This document shows positions 7,092 to 7,651 of a stretch of 7,651 nucleotides of DNA, piece after piece (position 1 is the stretch's first letter; each line of letters starts with the position of its first letter). Location: the NCBI GenBank assembly GCA_002479485.1, contig DLNM01000029.1, positions 1-7,651 on the forward strand, written 5' to 3'. The translations under genes and the position numbers were made by a program. The notes under the pieces are model-generated. The model saw only the letters and a list, made by a program, of their open reading frames with translations. It did not search any database and was not told where the DNA came from. The DNA comes from Firmicutes bacterium UBA7510. Its GTDB lineage: Bacteria > Bacillota > Clostridia > Tissierellales > Sedimentibacteraceae.

Positions 7092-7415
7092 CCTACAAGA
7101 TAGAATATGTAAACTATTTAAATATGTTTTTTACTTAATAAGTAATTTATTAAATATTTTGTAATACTTTTAGCAACCAGTTATGCCACAACCACCATTT
7201 AGAAAAGCTAAATCTGATTCTTGATCTGAATTAGCTACATAGTTTTGATCACCTATAAAATTATTTTTTTCATCTTCTAATAATTTTGCAAATTTTTCAT
7301 CAGACATTGAATCTACATTATTTTCATCCAAAATTCTCTTAATTACTTTATATTTGTTTTCTGGCATAATGCCACCTCCATTATTTTATAAAATATCAAA
7401 TATCTATCTTGTAGG
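7092..7415. repeat. 13-bp perfect inverted repeat flanking the P1 precursor gene
   Basis: CCTACAAGATAGA at 7092-7104 is the exact reverse complement of TCTATCTTGTAGG at 7403-7415. The arms lie outside the P1 coding region on both sides, 65 bases past its stop and 35 bases before its start. I saw no third full copy in the window. In a transcript from the upstream promoter the arms could pair and close a 298-base loop holding the whole P1 coding sequence. Alternatives are paired operator sites, recombination sites for an invertible segment, or chance. Confidence 0.6.
7170..7367 (-). CDS. Putative RiPP precursor peptide P1, C-terminal Cys-x4-Cys
   Basis: This 65-residue peptide resembles no family I can name. 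Residues 1-36 form a charged, helix-prone, mostly acidic leader (KRILDENNV, then DEKFAKLLEDEKN), followed by a polar linker. The C-terminus is AFLNGGCGITGC, with its only cysteines at 60 and 65, the last residue. The glycine-rich Cys-containing tail looks like a short core peptide. A Gly-Gly at 58-59 precedes the first Cys but is probably core rather than a double-glycine cleavage site, because the exporter has no C39 domain. It is the first gene of the operon, upstream of the two SPASM maturases, which makes it their most likely substrate. GGAGGTGG (7372-7379) precedes the ATG at 7367. The 124-base gap to rSAM A and the flanking inverted repeat suggest separate control of its message level. 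The real modifications are unknown. Confidence 0.8.
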   Translation of the reverse strand: MPENKYKVIKRILDENNVDSMSDEKFAKLLEDEKNNFIGDQNYVANSDQESDLAFLNGGCGITGC

Positions 7416-7466
7416 ATTTAGCATATTTATAAATAAATATATAAATATATTCATTAATAAATATGT

Positions 7467-7496
7467 TTTATAGATTAATTTTAACATGCATAACAA
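7467..7496 (-). promoter_or_regulatory. Candidate sigma-A promoter for the operon
   Basis: On the minus strand TTGTTA (7496-7491) matches TTGACA at four of six positions. TATAAA (7472-7467) matches TATAAT at five of six, with an 18-base spacer. Transcription would start near 7460, giving a leader of about 90 bases that contains the upstream arm of the 13-bp repeat and the P1 Shine-Dalgarno site. The region is so AT-rich that other -10-like matches exist, for example TATAAA near 7531 with a TCGACA 15 bases upstream. Confidence 0.4.
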
Positions 7497-7516
7497 AAAT
7501 ATGTAAATATAATTAA

Positions 7517-7553
7517 TTCGACATATTTATACATTTTAAATGCATTTGTCGAA
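7517..7553. promoter_or_regulatory. Inverted repeat TTCGACA-N23-TGTCGAA, possible operator
   Basis: Perfect 7-base arms lie at 7517-7523 and 7547-7553, upstream of the candidate operon promoter. A second, separate palindrome, GAAATTTAAAATTTC (7551-7565), overlaps its right end. A dimeric winged-helix protein such as the one encoded at the far end of the cluster could bind sites of this kind. No direct evidence links them. Confidence 0.3.
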
Positions 7554-7651
7554 ATTTAAAATTTCATTGTAATCAACTTATAATACAGTATATATCACTT
7601 TATTTATTAAATTTCAGCAGCCATATTAATTAAATAATAATTTATATTTAT

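Larger units (their letters stand above)
7368..7651 (-). other. AT-rich upstream region of the operon, no gene
   Basis: This 284-base stretch has no credible coding region. It holds a candidate promoter (7467-7496), one arm of the 13-bp inverted repeat (7403-7415), an almost pure A/T tract (about 7421-7466), a 7-bp inverted repeat TTCGACA/TGTCGAA with a 23-base interval (7517-7553), and a 15-base palindrome GAAATTTAAAATTTC (7551-7565). The sequence is consistent with a regulated promoter region. Individual sites other than the promoter and repeats cannot be assigned with confidence. Confidence 0.5.

Noticed and set aside
7135..7153. Hairpin with 7-bp stem TTAATAA/TTATTAA after P1, possible terminator
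   Set aside because: The stem is pure A/U, therefore weak, and on the transcribed strand it is followed by an A-rich run, not a T run.
353..7367. Lanthipeptide, thiopeptide, lasso peptide or azole-peptide cluster
   Set aside because: No dehydratase, LanC-like cyclase, YcaO, asparagine-synthetase-like or flavin dehydrogenase gene is present; the only tailoring enzymes are radical SAM proteins.
7421..7466. Repeated ATATTTATAAATA-like units resembling iterons or a short array; the 10-mer CATATTTATA recurs at 7422 and 7522
   Set aside because: No regular unit or spacing; low-complexity A/T sequence explains it. No CRISPR-like repeats or replication initiator gene are present.
7607..7651. Minus-strand frame open from the right edge for 14 codons, ending MAAEI and TAA at 7607-7609; could be the tail of an upstream gene
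   Set aside because: Too short and too AT-rich to support; the ATG inside it has no Shine-Dalgarno site and encodes only five residues.

Overview
The window is very AT-rich, every recognisable gene lies on the minus strand, and nearly all have strong GGAGG Shine-Dalgarno sites. This suggests a low-GC Bacillota, most likely Clostridium-like; no rRNA or housekeeping marker fixes the genus. All coordinates are plus-strand, so transcription runs from high to low numbers.

The window holds what looks like one biosynthetic operon for a ribosomally made, post-translationally modified peptide (RiPP). In transcription order it contains: a promoter/leader region (about 7368-7651); small precursor peptide P1 (7170-7367), ending in a Cys-x4-Cys tail; two overlapping, paralogous radical SAM enzymes with complete SPASM domains (rSAM A 5954-7045, rSAM B 4717-5964); a third, unrelated-looking radical SAM enzyme (rSAM C 3710-4678) that resembles the epipeptide epimerase YydG; a second small precursor P2 (3474-3659), ending in a Cys-x3-Cys tail; a hairpin that may act as a leaky terminator (3423-3459); a one-piece ABC exporter without a peptidase domain (1675-3387); an M16 zinc peptidase with intact catalytic residues (353-1621); and the start of a winged-helix protein, probably a regulator, cut by the window edge (<1-329).

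Proposed logic: the SPASM enzymes modify the Cys-bearing C-termini of P1 and/or P2, perhaps as thioether crosslinks. The YydG-like enzyme may invert one or more residues from L to D. The M16 peptidase removes leaders, the ABC protein exports the product, and the winged-helix protein may control expression. The gene families are read directly from motifs. The chemistry, and which enzyme acts on which precursor, are inference.

The unusual points are the pairing of SPASM maturases with a YydG-type epimerase, two dissimilar precursors that both end on a cysteine, and a perfect 13-14 bp inverted repeat at each precursor gene that could form a long-range stem in the mRNA.
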